Shown here: piece after piece, positions 11,601 through 19,423 of the stretch | Layout of the letters: each line of letters begins with the position of its first letter | How positions within the stretch are numbered: the first letter of the stretch is position 1 | NCBI GenBank assembly: GCA_965277445.1 | Contig: CBDICY010000002.1 | Span: forward strand, 310,001 to 374,000 | DNA from: JAFMDF01 sp965277445 | GTDB lineage: Bacteria; Bacteroidota; Bacteroidia; Chitinophagales; Saprospiraceae | Direction: 5' to 3' | Length of the DNA stretch: 64,000 nucleotides | The notes under the pieces: model-generated | The model's database searches: none | Seen by the model: only the letters and a program-made list of their open reading frames with translations | What the model was told of the DNA's origin: nothing | Program-made: the position numbers and the translations under genes

Positions 11601-12764
11601 TGTAGTGACAGGTGCATCTGCCGTAGCAGAACACGGTATTATACCTGTGATATCTATCTTCCAACGATTAACCGTTCCTCCATTAATGGTACTGGTAACG
11701 GCATCACAGACTGCTAAAGTCCACACACCACTCGAATTTTCACCATTAAAGGCACTCAATGTTCCACTTGGATTTGCGATTCGTTCACTTTCATAATAAG
11801 GAGCACCAACATCATCACTATCTCCGTCATTGAGGCTATTACTACTTGCATCATCAAATAATACATCCCAATTGTGAATGGTCGTTGATCCGCCACTATA
11901 AGCTCCATTTGAGGTTAATTCAACAGTTGTACCATTTGGGCTTGTTACGGTAGCTGTAAGGTGATGACGATAGTCCAAACTAACATTAAGCCCTATGTTT
12001 ATATCTGTAATAGTTATATTATCGGGTACTGTTATAGTGTTCGTTGTGGTATTACCACATTCTACCCCTACAAAAGACAATGCAGTAGTAGATTCTGTAG
12101 ACGAAGTTTCTAAGTCTAAACACTCTACTGAAGTGTAGGTAATAGCATCTACATCCAGATCATAAACATCTGTGGTAGTAATACGAACATAGCGGGTATC
12201 GGTATTGGCAGTAAAATTATTATCCGCCCAAGCAGTAGAGGTTATCGTAAATGGACTTCCGTCTGCTGCAACCCAGGTAGCACCATCAGTAGATTCTTCT
12301 ACCGTAAATGATGGATTCGAGGAAGTACCTGTATTTCTTCTCCATCGAATAGTATAAGTTGCTCCACTTTGTAGTATATCATTAAGGTCTAAACCTAATT
12401 GATCGCCAGAATCATTCAAGGAGGCCCCTGTATCATCAGCTCCATTTAATGCATTTGTGGCAGAGACTACTCCTGTATTAATAGATACTACATTTGCATT
12501 ACCAGAACATGTTGCACCTGGTTCTATTTCAGGTTTACCAAATATTTCTTCTTTCCTATTTTCTCCTAATTCTAAATATTTGGTAAATATTGGATCAATT
12601 GCTGCTAGTTGTTGTTGTACAAGTCCATTTAAATGCTTAAACACTCGTATACTAAAACCTGGCATCTTTTGCTCAGAATTAGTGTTCCACGTGAAACTAA
12701 AGAGTAATAAAAGAAAACAAAAACCAAATAAATAATTTTTTCTAATTGTAATGTTCCAATTCAT
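8640..12764 (-). CDS. Secreted P-domain/propeller/Ig-like protein
   Basis: 1374 residues if started at ATG 12764, which places a clean signal anchor (NYLFGFCFLLLLFSF) at residue 9; the 39-residue upstream extension to 12881 has no signal character. Modules: a coagulation-factor-like beta domain (about 60-220), a proprotein-convertase P-domain (about 245-370; contains HHLTATVTSPNGT and NGGTVNRWKIDITG), a propeller-like region (about 500-880, with repeated NxFYFVSNxEDGRIYRL/LAIEPGTSNLFFGG type strands), then Ig-like units related to those of the leftmost gene (ICSGDAIDSLA). It ends in CPTGNCLDITIQKN and has no recognisable T9SS sorting domain. P-domains usually accompany proteases, but no catalytic domain is visible here, so an adhesive or structural role is inferred. 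It is the first gene of the three-gene minus-strand cluster. Confidence 0.85.
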   Translation of the reverse strand: MNWNITIRKNYLFGFCFLLLLFSFTWNTNSEQKMPGFSIRVFKHLNGLVQQQLAAIDPIFTKYLELGENRKEEIFGKPEIEPGATCSGNANVVSINTGVVSATNALNGADDTGASLNDSGDQLGLDLNDILQSGATYTIRWRRNTGTSSNPSFTVEESTDGATWVAADGSPFTITSTAWADNNFTANTDTRYVRITTTDVYDLDVDAITYTSVECLDLETSSTESTTALSFVGVECGNTTTNTITVPDNITITDINIGLNVSLDYRHHLTATVTSPNGTTVELTSNGAYSGGSTTIHNWDVLFDDASSNSLNDGDSDDVGAPYYESERIANPSGTLSAFNGENSSGVWTLAVCDAVTSTINGGTVNRWKIDITGIIPCSATADAPVTTTGTCNGGIANDDGIATVNNITNADKIGISSALASSYDGPDYASAIAISGSSHIFSNLEQGKNYIIRVYESGGGACHTDIAFTTAAPPAACSGLPSGLPWPGSQCAGKEIIFQNGVGILTCGVTASTSNADRYTVALMNFTGTVPTSGRTETTSSVDVYHHPSWHVDSIGNVFGTTINTRTGEMLVTASSNYGGGFLGNNAVIRYGAIAGGTADGTNDAVAGGAVYKINASTGQASVFALLPQQATSFVNDDCESSDAVTRTNSGVGLGNIVYDEGNNQYFVSNIEDGRIYRLGSDGTILDSYDPFGNDNGSAGISDLEELVYGLAIEPGTSNLFFGGVDDAPDATDYASAGSPSVYSITLTSSGGFPGAVNNTTLPAGATYSNYENATETLHITVPTGEGSSFADNYVYLISDLAFNQNNQLVIAVRVGCENSFFTSYNHWAETSIVNKNSSTGQYSDNLFEFDITHTGSAGVDDSYGGVATYVDNSGNNFIAGSAADILQESGPHGIAVFNDPPAAGQIDPLAAVSYGVAGSDPKGVGGDIDIFTECTACELTLTTNNQSICNDNGTPSIGGDDYFSLTFNATAVNGSTQYEVVTGANADGTGGTILGTSDYGVAITVGDGTNGVTGTFLADGATTYNITIRDASDNTCHQDFTTTILANCAIPCAEINQLIADRTICSGDAIDSLAATTTFTNPDSIAFVYFTTQQTDSSVIYTGGTGIDTLQISSTTDSIILTNHSIPAFVSNGNEPDTFYVYAIKHPLPSGNTCRPYEEILVIVNPIPSIITRDTFLCLGSSLELDNMISNDGGITADTSWFTNYVDALANMNPMANSVITPTTDSTYYVRLINTANTACFVLDSVTINQITEIAVSINSTCNNNNTFNNDGDDYFTIEMTVTTATPGISTQFNVYNGADLIGTGTYGIPLTLTFQDSGNTQRFLANGTDSYNLRIEDNTVLTCEKATIVTAVDHCSFCPTGNCLDITIQKN

Positions 12765-12968
12765 CTTTGACAATTCTTTTTCTGTGACAGATAACCTATC
12801 CTTTTTAATAGAAAAATTATTGATAAAAGTAAAACACAAAGACATTTCTCCTTTTATCAAATTATTAATACTGAAAAGCATTAGAAATTACCTTAGGTTT
12901 AAGATAAACCAAGTATCTATTAACTCTTTCTGTGGCTTCTAAATGAATCTAACTATTGAAAATTTAAG

Positions 12969-13000
<32 letters not shown>

Positions 13001-13400
13001 TTAACTCGTAATAAAGAATACAATTGATTTTAATTCAGTAATTAGTCTAAATTAACTAAGCTTATAGTGGGGTTGTTTGTCTATTCTTAAGATATCTACT
13101 CTATTTGAATGCAATTTAAGTGGTATGTTCTACACTATTTTGTAAATTTAGGTAGTTTTTGTGACAGTCATTATGATGATCTATTCTTTTAAAACAGTTA
13201 AAAAACGGAAAATATGGGTAAATAAACGGAATATCGGTCTTTTATCGATAAGTTGACGTAACATTAATTCGTTCAACTTAATTTTTTGGTACTAGGATAA
13301 GAAGTAGAGTAACTAAAGACTCAGAAGGATTTTGTTACAATTTCTTATAACAATTTATAGTTAGAACTTTCTGATAAAAAGGCAAGTCCTCAAAATAATA

Positions 13401-13434
13401 AAGGTCTTATTTCTTTATTCAGAAATAAGACCTT
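13401..13434 (-). terminator. Hairpin terminator after the RHH gene
   Basis: Perfect 14-bp stem (AAGGTCTTATTTCT paired with AGAAATAAGACCTT) around a 6-nt loop TTATTC, about 140 bp downstream of the RHH gene stop. On the minus strand it is followed by TATTATTTTG, a weak U-rich tail; the plus-strand tail is poorer, so it most likely ends the parA-RHH transcript. Confidence 0.6.
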
Positions 13435-13571
13435 ATTAGTTGATAAAAATTTAAAACAGGCTTTTTATGTTTTTATATATGGAAGGTAGTAGATAAATTA
13501 TTGTAGTCATCCCCTACCCTATTGAGTAAAAGAAATCGTAACAAAAACAGATTTAAAAAATACAGAAATAC

Positions 13572-13868
13572 TTATTTCTTCAAATCCTTTTCGACTAATC
13601 TGATAATATATTCTCGTATGGTCACATCATTATCTATAGCCCTCACCTTGATAGCTCTGTGCATCGACTTATTCACATCCACCGTAATTCTTACAATTGG
13701 TTCTTTTTTGGGTGGTGGAACAGGCTTTGCTACTTTCTTTTCGTGAATCATTTGTACGGCTACATCATCTACTTCTGCTTCTTTTTTAACGACTGCTGGT
13801 GTTTTCTTTTTAAGTGGTTTTGCTGCACCAAGGGATAATTTAGACATATCAATTTTTCCTTTCGCCAT
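13572..13868 (-). CDS. Ribbon-helix-helix DNA-binding partner of ParA
   Basis: 98 residues. The N-terminal 55 residues are a Lys/Pro-rich flexible arm (LKKKTPAVVKK, KPVPPPKKEP). Residues 58-96 fit a CopG/Arc-type ribbon-helix-helix: beta strand PIVRITVDVN, helix SMHRAIKVRAIDN, turn DVTI, helix REYIIRLVEKDLKK. It follows parA by 55 bp on the same strand, the standard order for type Ib partition cassettes, where the small RHH protein replaces ParB, binds centromere repeats and represses its own promoter while stimulating the ParA ATPase through its N-terminal arm. The basic arm here fits that role. The assignment as centromere-binding protein comes from fold and context; sequence similarity to known ParG/ParR-type proteins could not be tested. 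Confidence 0.75.
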   Translation of the reverse strand: MAKGKIDMSKLSLGAAKPLKKKTPAVVKKEAEVDDVAVQMIHEKKVAKPVPPPKKEPIVRITVDVNKSMHRAIKVRAIDNDVTIREYIIRLVEKDLKK

Positions 13869-13923
13869 AATATTTTAGTTTTTAATCAATTTTTTGAAAT
13901 AAAGTTATAAAGGGATAATGGAA

Positions 13924-14580
13924 TTATTCACCTCCGATAAAGCCCAATTCCTCTGCTATGCCTAAGACTTCTTTCGTAAATTGGACAACTTCCGCCTTCG
14001 CTTTATCATCAGAAAACTCGTAAACTCCTCTCCCATCTACTGCAGATTCTATATAGGCAACCCGTTCTTTAAAGCTAGATTCCATAATAGGAATGCCGTA
14101 TTGCTCTAATATTCCCTTAATACTTTTATGGATATTAAAGCTTGGGGAGAACTGATTAAAGAAAAAATAAGCAGGGATACTGTCTTTAAATTCCTTTGCT
14201 TGCTCGTATCTTTCTACAAATTGTCGCATTGCCCGAATGTCATGAGCACTCGCTAAGGTAGGAATTAACATTAAATCACTAGCCAAAATAATACGTGTTG
14301 TCATTTCTGATAAACTAGGCGTTCCATCAATAATAACAAAATCATTATCCACATCTAAACGGTCTACATTTTTCGTTAATGCCTTTGCATCAATTACGCC
14401 AACAGTTAAAATTTGTGGTAAACTATCATCTCGAACACCAGACCATTCGATACTATTCTGGTTTCTATCCGTGTCTACCAAACAAACTTTATATCCTAAA
14501 TGCGCCAAACAAACCGCTAAATTTTGAGCTACTGTAGTTTTTCCTACACCTCCTTTTAAATTAGATACACCAATTTTCAT
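13924..14580 (-). CDS. parA: ParA-family partition ATPase (type Ib, short form)
   Basis: 218 residues, starting at ATG 14580. The deviant Walker A motif KGGVGKTT sits at residues 9-16 with the signature lysine K9, Walker A' as VCLVDTD at 32-38 and Walker B as VIIDGTP at 82-88. There is no N-terminal helix-turn-helix, so this is the small type Ib form that relies on a separate DNA-binding partner, here the RHH gene 55 bp downstream. ParA proteins form ATP-dependent non-specific DNA complexes on the nucleoid and move plasmid or chromosome cargo. Upstream lie TTTACTG dyads (14716-14735) resembling those of the long array, suggesting autoregulation by the RHH partner. A chromosomal ParA/MinD-like function for a different cargo cannot be excluded, but the adjacent array favours replicon segregation. 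Confidence 0.9.
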   Translation of the reverse strand: MKIGVSNLKGGVGKTTVAQNLAVCLAHLGYKVCLVDTDRNQNSIEWSGVRDDSLPQILTVGVIDAKALTKNVDRLDVDNDFVIIDGTPSLSEMTTRIILASDLMLIPTLASAHDIRAMRQFVERYEQAKEFKDSIPAYFFFNQFSPSFNIHKSIKGILEQYGIPIMESSFKERVAYIESAVDGRGVYEFSDDKAKAEVVQFTKEVLGIAEELGFIGGE

Positions 14581-14715
14581 ACAAGTTTATTGAATGGTTT
14601 AGTTAATTAAGTCAAATAAAATTTAAGGATAATATCACTTCTTAATAAGAATTGAATTATTTGCCTGCAATATAGTTTTTTTTCACCAAATACTGAAATC
14701 ATCTTATACGATTCA

Positions 14716-14735
14716 CAGTAAAAAAGTATTTACTG
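14716..14735. promoter_or_regulatory. TTTACTG dyad upstream of parA (candidate operator)
   Basis: CAGTAAA and TTTACTG form an inverted repeat with a 6-nt spacer, followed directly by AAATCAGTAA; a related half-site (AAATACTGAAATC) lies at 14688-14700. It is about 135 bp upstream of the parA start. The same half-site TATTTACTG occurs in every unit of the 15.9-17.3 kb array, which suggests one DNA-binding protein, probably the RHH protein, reads both. Confidence 0.5.
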
Positions 14736-14813
14736 AAATCAGTAATTAGCTCAACAAACCAATAAACCCACTAACACTCTATAGAATACGTGAACAAAAT
14801 CTATCTTTATTTA

Positions 14814-14973
14814 GGAAGTAGGAAATAAATAAGATACCCAAAATGACGAGATTATTTTTTTCTTTTAGCAAGGCAAAATTATTCAGCATAGCCGTTGCTA
14901 CGTTGAATAATTTTAACGCAGCTAAATGGAAAAAGAATCCGTCAGATGGGTAGGTTATATTTTTCCTACTCCC
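14814..14973. mobile_element. MITE-like element, family A, copy 1
   Basis: 160 bp bounded by imperfect terminal inverted repeats: the left end reads GGAAGTAGGAAATAAATAAG, the right end on the other strand GGGAGTAGGAAAAATATAAC. TTATTTA occurs immediately outside each end (14807-14813 and 14974-14980), a possible 7-bp target duplication, although this AT-rich word is weak evidence. The interior has a perfect 11-bp hairpin (14875-14885 with 14904-14914). Both ends are matched, in the opposite orientation, by the element at 51835-52057. It encodes no protein. Confidence 0.6.
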
Positions 14974-15256
14974 TTATTTAGTAACGCTGGAAAAATAACT
15001 TGAACAACTATAATTCGTGGGGGGAATAAATTCGTGGGGAATTAAATACAGAATGTCCAACTTATTTTTTTATCCGTTACTTATTACTAAAAAATAAGAG
15101 GATGCTTCTCGATTAATCTAATCCATTCAAGTTATTGACCATGAAGCATAGAGATTAGGAAGCAAATTTTAGAAACAAAATAGCAGCAATAAAATATTAT
15201 CCATTATTTAGTGTATGGTACTTAAAGTCAGTATTAGTGTCATTTTTTGTTATTTT

Positions 15257-15280
15257 TGCAGTAAATACTTATTTACTGCA
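15257..15280. repeat. 11-bp perfect inverted repeat of the iteron motif
   Basis: TGCAGTAAATA and its exact reverse complement TATTTACTGCA are separated by CT; a further half-site TTACTGAA follows at once. It is an isolated version of the motif found in each array unit 0.7 kb further on, and a plausible high-affinity site for the same protein. Confidence 0.65.
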
Positions 15281-15476
15281 TTACTGAATTTAATTCGTAA
15301 CTATTTAAAAATCAACAAAATAAAGTTCTATAAATCATTATTAGGCTTATACTTACTTCCTTTAAGGGGCCATTTCCATTTTTAATAATTACACCATTCA
15401 ATCAATTCGACAATTGAATCAACTTAATATCAAGATCAAACAAGGCTAATAGCCAGAATTTAATTCATCTTACATT

Positions 15477-15510
15477 CATCATTAAATACGGAAATCAGTA
15501 TTTAATGATG
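15477..15510. repeat. 13-bp perfect inverted repeat
   Basis: Arms CATCATTAAATAC and GTATTTAATGATG are separated by 8 nt (GGAAATCA). The spacer plus right arm contains TCAGTATTTA, again related to the array motif. There is no U-tract, so a protein-binding site or cruciform is more likely than a terminator. Confidence 0.6.
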
Positions 15511-15820
15511 AAAGTGTTCGTTTAGAAATCATAGTAAGCATAGAAATTTCTGCTACTGTCGCCTAGTTAATTATTGTTAATTTTCTACCAATTTAGCAAA
15601 CCTCCCCTCCCCTATTTGAAACTCACAAAAAAACTAAAATAAGCTCCTTTTGAATTCCATTTATTTTATTCAAGGTAAAAATTCCATTTTAGGCTGTATG
15701 TTTGCCTTTTAAGCAATGATTCCTACCAGTCTTAGGGCTAACCAAGCAATCTTATTTTATAGCTTTAAATTGGCTAAAAATTAAGTGCCTAGGTTTAGAG
15801 TAAAAAAATATCTTCTAAAG

Positions 15821-15844
15821 ATCAGTATTTCATTAGATACTGAT
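15821..15844. repeat. ATCAGTAT/ATACTGAT dyad
   Basis: A perfect 8-bp inverted repeat with an 8-nt spacer, about 90 bp before the first array unit. It carries the CAGTAT half-site used in the array, so it is probably an outlying copy of the same binding site. Confidence 0.5.
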
Positions 15845-15930
15845 ATAATAAAAAGCACCTTCATTGCTCAGAGATTAAATAAATCACTTTTAAGATAAGC
15901 CGAAAATTTTTTCACTCTTTCTAAAAACAA

Positions 15931-17345
15931 AGTATTTCAGTATCTACTTATTTAAGTACTTCCGTAATACAGTAAATACGTTCACTTTACGACTTTCAGC
16001 ACTTACTTACATACTTATTTACTGATGCGAGGAAACAAGGAAGTACTTATCCGTTAAAAATATAGTGTCTCAGTATCTACTTATTTAAGTACTTCCGTAA
16101 TGCAGTAAATACGTTCACTTTACGGCTTTCAGCACTCACTTACATACTTATTTACTGATACAAGGAAACAAGGAAGTACTTATCCGTTAAAAACATAATG
16201 TTTCAGTATCTACTTATTTAAGTACTTCTGTAATGCAGTAAATACGTTCACCTTACGGCTTTCAGCACTTACTTACATACTTATTTACTGATGCAAGGAA
16301 ACAAGGAAGTACTTATCCGCTAAAAATATAGTATTTCAGTATCTACTTATTTAGGTACTTCCGTAATGCAGTAAATACGTTCACTTTACGGCTTTCAGCA
16401 CTTACTTATATACTCATTTACTGATGCAAGGAAACAAGGAAATACTTACCCATTAAAAATATAGTATTTCAGTATTTACTTATTTGAGTACTTCCGTAAT
16501 ACAGCAAATACGTTCACTTTACGGCTTTCAGCACTTACTTACATACTTATTTACTGATGCAAGGAAATACTTATCCGCTAAAAATATAGTATTTCAGTAT
16601 CTACTTATTTAGGTATTTCCGTAATGCAGTAAATACGTTCACTTTACGGCTTTCAACACTTACTTACATACTTATTTACTGATGCAAGGAAATACTTATC
16701 CGCTAAAATTATAGTATTTTAGTATCTACTTAATTAGGTACTTCCGTAATGCAGTAAATACGTTCACTTTACGGCTTTCAGCACTTACTTGTATACTTAT
16801 TTACTGATGCAAGGAAACAAAGAAACACTTATCCTTTAAAAATATAGTGTTTCAGTATCTACTTATTTAGGTATTTCCGTAATGCAGTAAATACGTTCAC
16901 TTTACGGCTTTCAGCACTTACTTACATACTTATTTACTGATGGGAGGAAATACTTATCCACTAAAAATATAGTATTTCAGTATCTACTTAATTAGGTACT
17001 TCCGTAATGCAGCAAATACGTTCACTTTACGGCTTTCAGCACTAACTTACATACTTATTTACTGATGCAAGGAAACAAAGAAACACTTATTCATTAAAAA
17101 TATAGTATTTCAGTATTTACTTATTTAAGTACTTCCGTAATGCAGTAAATACATTCACTTTGCGGCTTTCAGCACTTACTTATATACTTATTTACTGATG
17201 CAAGGAAACAAAGAAACACTAATTCGTTAAAAATATAGTATTTCAGTATTTACTTATTTAAGTACTTCCGCAATACATTAAACACATCGACTTAACAGAT
17301 TTCAGTACTTCTTTATATACTGATTTCCTGATTCAAGAAAATAGA
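15931..17345. repeat. Tandem array of eleven 133/125-bp units (candidate centromere/origin)
   Basis: Units begin with AGTATTTCAG (or a 1-2 base variant) at 15931, 16064, 16197, 16330, 16463, 16588, 16713, 16846, 16971, 17104 and 17237. Spacing is 133 bp, except 125 bp where an 8-bp block next to GCAAGG is absent; the last unit is degenerate. Each unit carries TACTTATTTAAGTA-type dyads, GCAGTAAATACG and TATTTACTGATG, so each has several copies of one short half-site in both orientations, spaced by roughly helical multiples. Units are near-identical, with no unique spacers, so this is not CRISPR. It lies 1.35 kb upstream of parA. By analogy with iteron and centromere arrays it is likely the binding platform of the RHH partition protein or a replication initiator encoded elsewhere. 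Confidence 0.8.
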
Positions 17346-17373
17346 TATGCAATGATTAATAAGAAAGAAACTA

Positions 17374-17397
17374 TTCAGTATTAAAGTATTTACTGAA
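17374..17397. repeat. TTCAGTA/TACTGAA dyad after the array
   Basis: TTCAGTA and TACTGAA are separated by 10 nt, just downstream of the last array unit; the right side reads TATTTACTGAA, the array half-site. It marks the downstream limit of the half-site cluster. Confidence 0.45.
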
Positions 17398-17437
17398 AAA
17401 AAATAGAGCATCAGGTAAAAAATTGATAAAAATCTGC

Positions 17438-17490
17438 TGTTCTTCAATTATCCGTTGTCTTCATAATTTACAACGGATAATTGAAGAACA
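17438..17490. repeat. 21-bp perfect inverted repeat
   Basis: Left arm 17438-17458 (starts TGTTCTTCAATTATCC) and right arm 17470-17490 are exact reverse complements separated by 11 nt. The right arm is followed by ACGGATTATAG, not a U-tract. It sits at the end of the array region and has no coding neighbour within 750 bp. It could be a recombination or resolution site, an origin hairpin or a protein-binding cruciform. Confidence 0.65.
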
Positions 17491-17998
17491 ACGGATTATA
17501 GATTTTTGCCCACGAATTAAGCAATACCACTATATTATTTTTTTATCTGACCATCTAAAAACTATCAAATCATTAACAACCAGGTAATTACAATTTATAA
17601 AAGAAAATTGATTAATCTAATAATTGACATAAACCATTGAGTGGAGGGATACTAAACATTAAGTATCTTAGTAGATTTAGTAAAGAAAAATCTTTCGATA
17701 GTGAGTAGACCTGTTCTTATATCATTAAGAAATCTCGGCTCCACACAAAAGTAAGAGATAGGGTAGGGTAGAAGAAAGAAAGGCAAAAAACACTTTTATC
17801 GCGTATATTAAGGTATCAGACTAGACGTATCCATATCACGCTTACAACCTTGTAACCAATGCCTGAAACCATTTTTAAATAGATAAATAATAACTTAGGC
17901 GCATTTTTTGTTATCTACCATTAATAGAATTTTTAACTAAAAAGGAGAAACGGTTTTCTCAATAAAAAAGCGAATTCCTAAACTTTTTATAAAAAAAC

Positions 17999-18030
17999 TT
18001 GTATTTATGATAGTATTGCTATTATATTTG
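17999..18030 (+). promoter_or_regulatory. Promoter of the TetR gene with embedded operator-like dyad
   Basis: TTG at 17999-18001 and TATATTTG at 18023-18030, separated by 21 nt, match the Bacteroidota vegetative consensus TTG-N17-23-TAnnTTTG. An imperfect dyad with core ATAGTATTGCTATTAT (18006-18026) lies inside the spacer. A near-identical dyad, inverted, is at 18155-18175. The transcript leader would be about 285 nt. Confidence 0.6.
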
Positions 18031-18154
18031 CAAGCAAACACTACTTTGTTCTTTTTAATAATTCTATCTTAAAATTGGTAAAAGCACCATATAATTAAAA
18101 GCGATATTTACTAAAACTATAACCATTTAAAGTTATAGTATTTTTTTGCTATAT

Positions 18155-18175
18155 TGTAATAGTATTACTATCATA
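18155..18175 (+). promoter_or_regulatory. Second copy of TetR operator-like dyad
   Basis: The core AATAGTATTACTAT is the reverse complement of the 18006-18026 site at about 18 of 21 positions. It too lies between a TTG (18154-18156) and a TAGCTTG box (18181-18187), a weaker promoter-like pair. Paired dyads upstream of a tetR gene are the usual arrangement for autorepression. Confidence 0.5.
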
Positions 18176-18241
18176 CCACATAGCTTGAATACAAAACTTA
18201 GAAATCAAACTATTCTAAAAAGAAGTTAAATCAACAGTCAT

Positions 18242-18310
18242 ATGAGTCCATTTGAAATACCAAAGTCAGGAATATTTATGAACTTAAAAGTTAATCCTAA
18301 AATGGTCTAA
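18242..18310 (+). CDS. Possible upstream small ORF (22 codons) before tetR
   Basis: ATG at 18242 to TAA at 18310, ending 12 nt before the TetR start. The peptide ends MNLKVNPKMV, loosely like the early part of the TetR protein (QIKVNANLY). It may be a leader peptide coupled to tetR translation or simple chance; no independent support was found. Confidence 0.2.
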   Translation: MSPFEIPKSGIFMNLKVNPKMV

Positions 18311-18322
18311 AAATTAAAATCC

Positions 18323-19015
18323 ATGTCTACAACAATTATGGCTGTTTCTGTGCAAATCAAAGTTAACGCCAATTTATATTTAAGAGATCCACAAGAAACT
18401 AAACTTGGTAAGAAGATAATTCAAGAGGGGATTATTTTGATTGATAAAATTGGGATTGAAAGATTTACTTTCAAAAAGTTAGCCCAAGCCATGGGGTCAA
18501 CAGAAGCATCCATCTATCGTTATTTTGAAAACAAACATTCCTTATTGGTCTATTTGGTTTCTTGGTATTGGGAATGGGTACGCTTCCGAATTGATTTTAA
18601 TTGTATGAATGTAGTTGATCCACGGCAAAAATTAAAAATAACCATAAGGACGATTATTGATATCATTCGGTTAGCAACACCTGCCGATTATATTGATAGA
18701 GATTTATTGCATAACATCGTTGTCAAAGAAGGCATTAAGGCTTACCATATTAATCAAGTGGAAAAGGAGAATAAAATGGGCTTCTTTACTCCTTATAAAA
18801 CGTTGGGGCAGAAGATTTCCAATATTATTTTAGAGGTAAATCCAAATTTTCCCTATCCACAGACACTTGCTAGCAATCTTCTAGAGATGGCTAATAATCA
18901 GATGTATTTCGCCCAACATCTGCCCCAGTTGACCGATTTACAAATTAATAATGGAGATATGCAGGAACTAGAAAACATGTTAGAATTCTTTGTCTTTAAA
19001 TTGATTGAAAAATAG
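18323..19015 (+). CDS. TetR/AcrR-family transcriptional regulator
   Basis: 230 residues (MAVSVQIKVN at 18338 is an alternative start). The N-terminal helix-turn-helix is typical of TetR: KIIQEGIILIDKIGIERFTF, then KKLAQAMGSTEASIYRYFEN with the diagnostic YRYF-NK turn (about residues 30-75). The C-terminal 150 residues form an all-helical ligand/dimerisation domain too variable to assign a ligand. It probably represses itself through the two dyads at 18006-18026 and 18155-18175, and perhaps the exporter operon starting 830 bp downstream (ABC, HlyD-type, TolC-type). The TetR-exporter order is a common efflux/secretion arrangement. A terminator at 19757-19786 separates the two transcription units, so co-regulation rather than co-transcription is expected. 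Confidence 0.85.
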   Translation: MSTTIMAVSVQIKVNANLYLRDPQETKLGKKIIQEGIILIDKIGIERFTFKKLAQAMGSTEASIYRYFENKHSLLVYLVSWYWEWVRFRIDFNCMNVVDPRQKLKITIRTIIDIIRLATPADYIDRDLLHNIVVKEGIKAYHINQVEKENKMGFFTPYKTLGQKISNIILEVNPNFPYPQTLASNLLEMANNQMYFAQHLPQLTDLQINNGDMQELENMLEFFVFKLIEK

Positions 19016-19231
19016 TTGAATCTCCTTAAAAGCATAAAAATAATTTTATTAATTCATCATTCCATAAAAGTAACTATAAGGTAAGGTGGCGGTTAGTGAT
19101 TATTTCGAGAATAACAGAGATTTAGTAGAAAAATGTAAGCCCAAAATTTAGCTAATTCAATACTATTTTAATCTCTATATTGTCAATTTCACCCACTATT
19201 TTATTGTATAGTCACCTTAAAATTAAATTAC

Positions 19232-19423
19232 ATGCAAACCTTATCAAATCCTTCAAAAAAGAAAGGCTGGCAGAAAATAGGCCAGCAAATCAAATCGTTT
19301 TTTCAAGCATCACCTACCCAGAAAATTAAGGGAGAGGAAATTGATTACTACCATCAATATGTATTTCCTAGAAAGATAGAAAGAATAAAACGACTTAAGA
19401 ATAATTCAAATAATTCAAAATAA
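19232..19423 (+). CDS. Small basic protein, unknown
   Basis: 63 residues, Lys/Arg-rich (starts MQTLSNPSKKKGWQKIGQQI, ends KRLKNNSNNSK). It has a possible amphipathic helix in GWQKIGQQIKSFFQ and no signal peptide or membrane segment. It lies between tetR and the exporter operon on the same strand and upstream of the 19757-19786 terminator, so it could share the tetR transcript. No family was recognised. It may be a real small gene or a chance open frame. Confidence 0.4.
   Translation: MQTLSNPSKKKGWQKIGQQIKSFFQASPTQKIKGEEIDYYHQYVFPRKIERIKRLKNNSNNSK

Larger units (their letters stand above)
14581..18322. other. 3.7-kb gene-free region with array and dyads
   Basis: No open frame of 60 codons with coding character is found on either strand. 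The region holds, in order: dyads upstream of parA, a MITE-like element (14814-14973), inverted repeats at 15257-15280, 15477-15510 and 15821-15844, the tandem array (15931-17345), a TTCAGTA/TACTGAA dyad (17374-17397), a 21-bp inverted repeat (17438-17490) and the TetR promoter region (from 17999). A cis-acting replicon maintenance region (centromere, possibly origin) is the best reading. Confidence 0.65.

Noticed and set aside
12765..12881. Longer N-terminus of the P-domain protein
   Set aside because: It would bury the signal anchor behind 39 residues; the ATG at 12764 gives a normal signal sequence.
15931..17345. CRISPR array
   Set aside because: Units of 133/125 bp are near-identical over their whole length with no unique spacers, and no cas genes are nearby.
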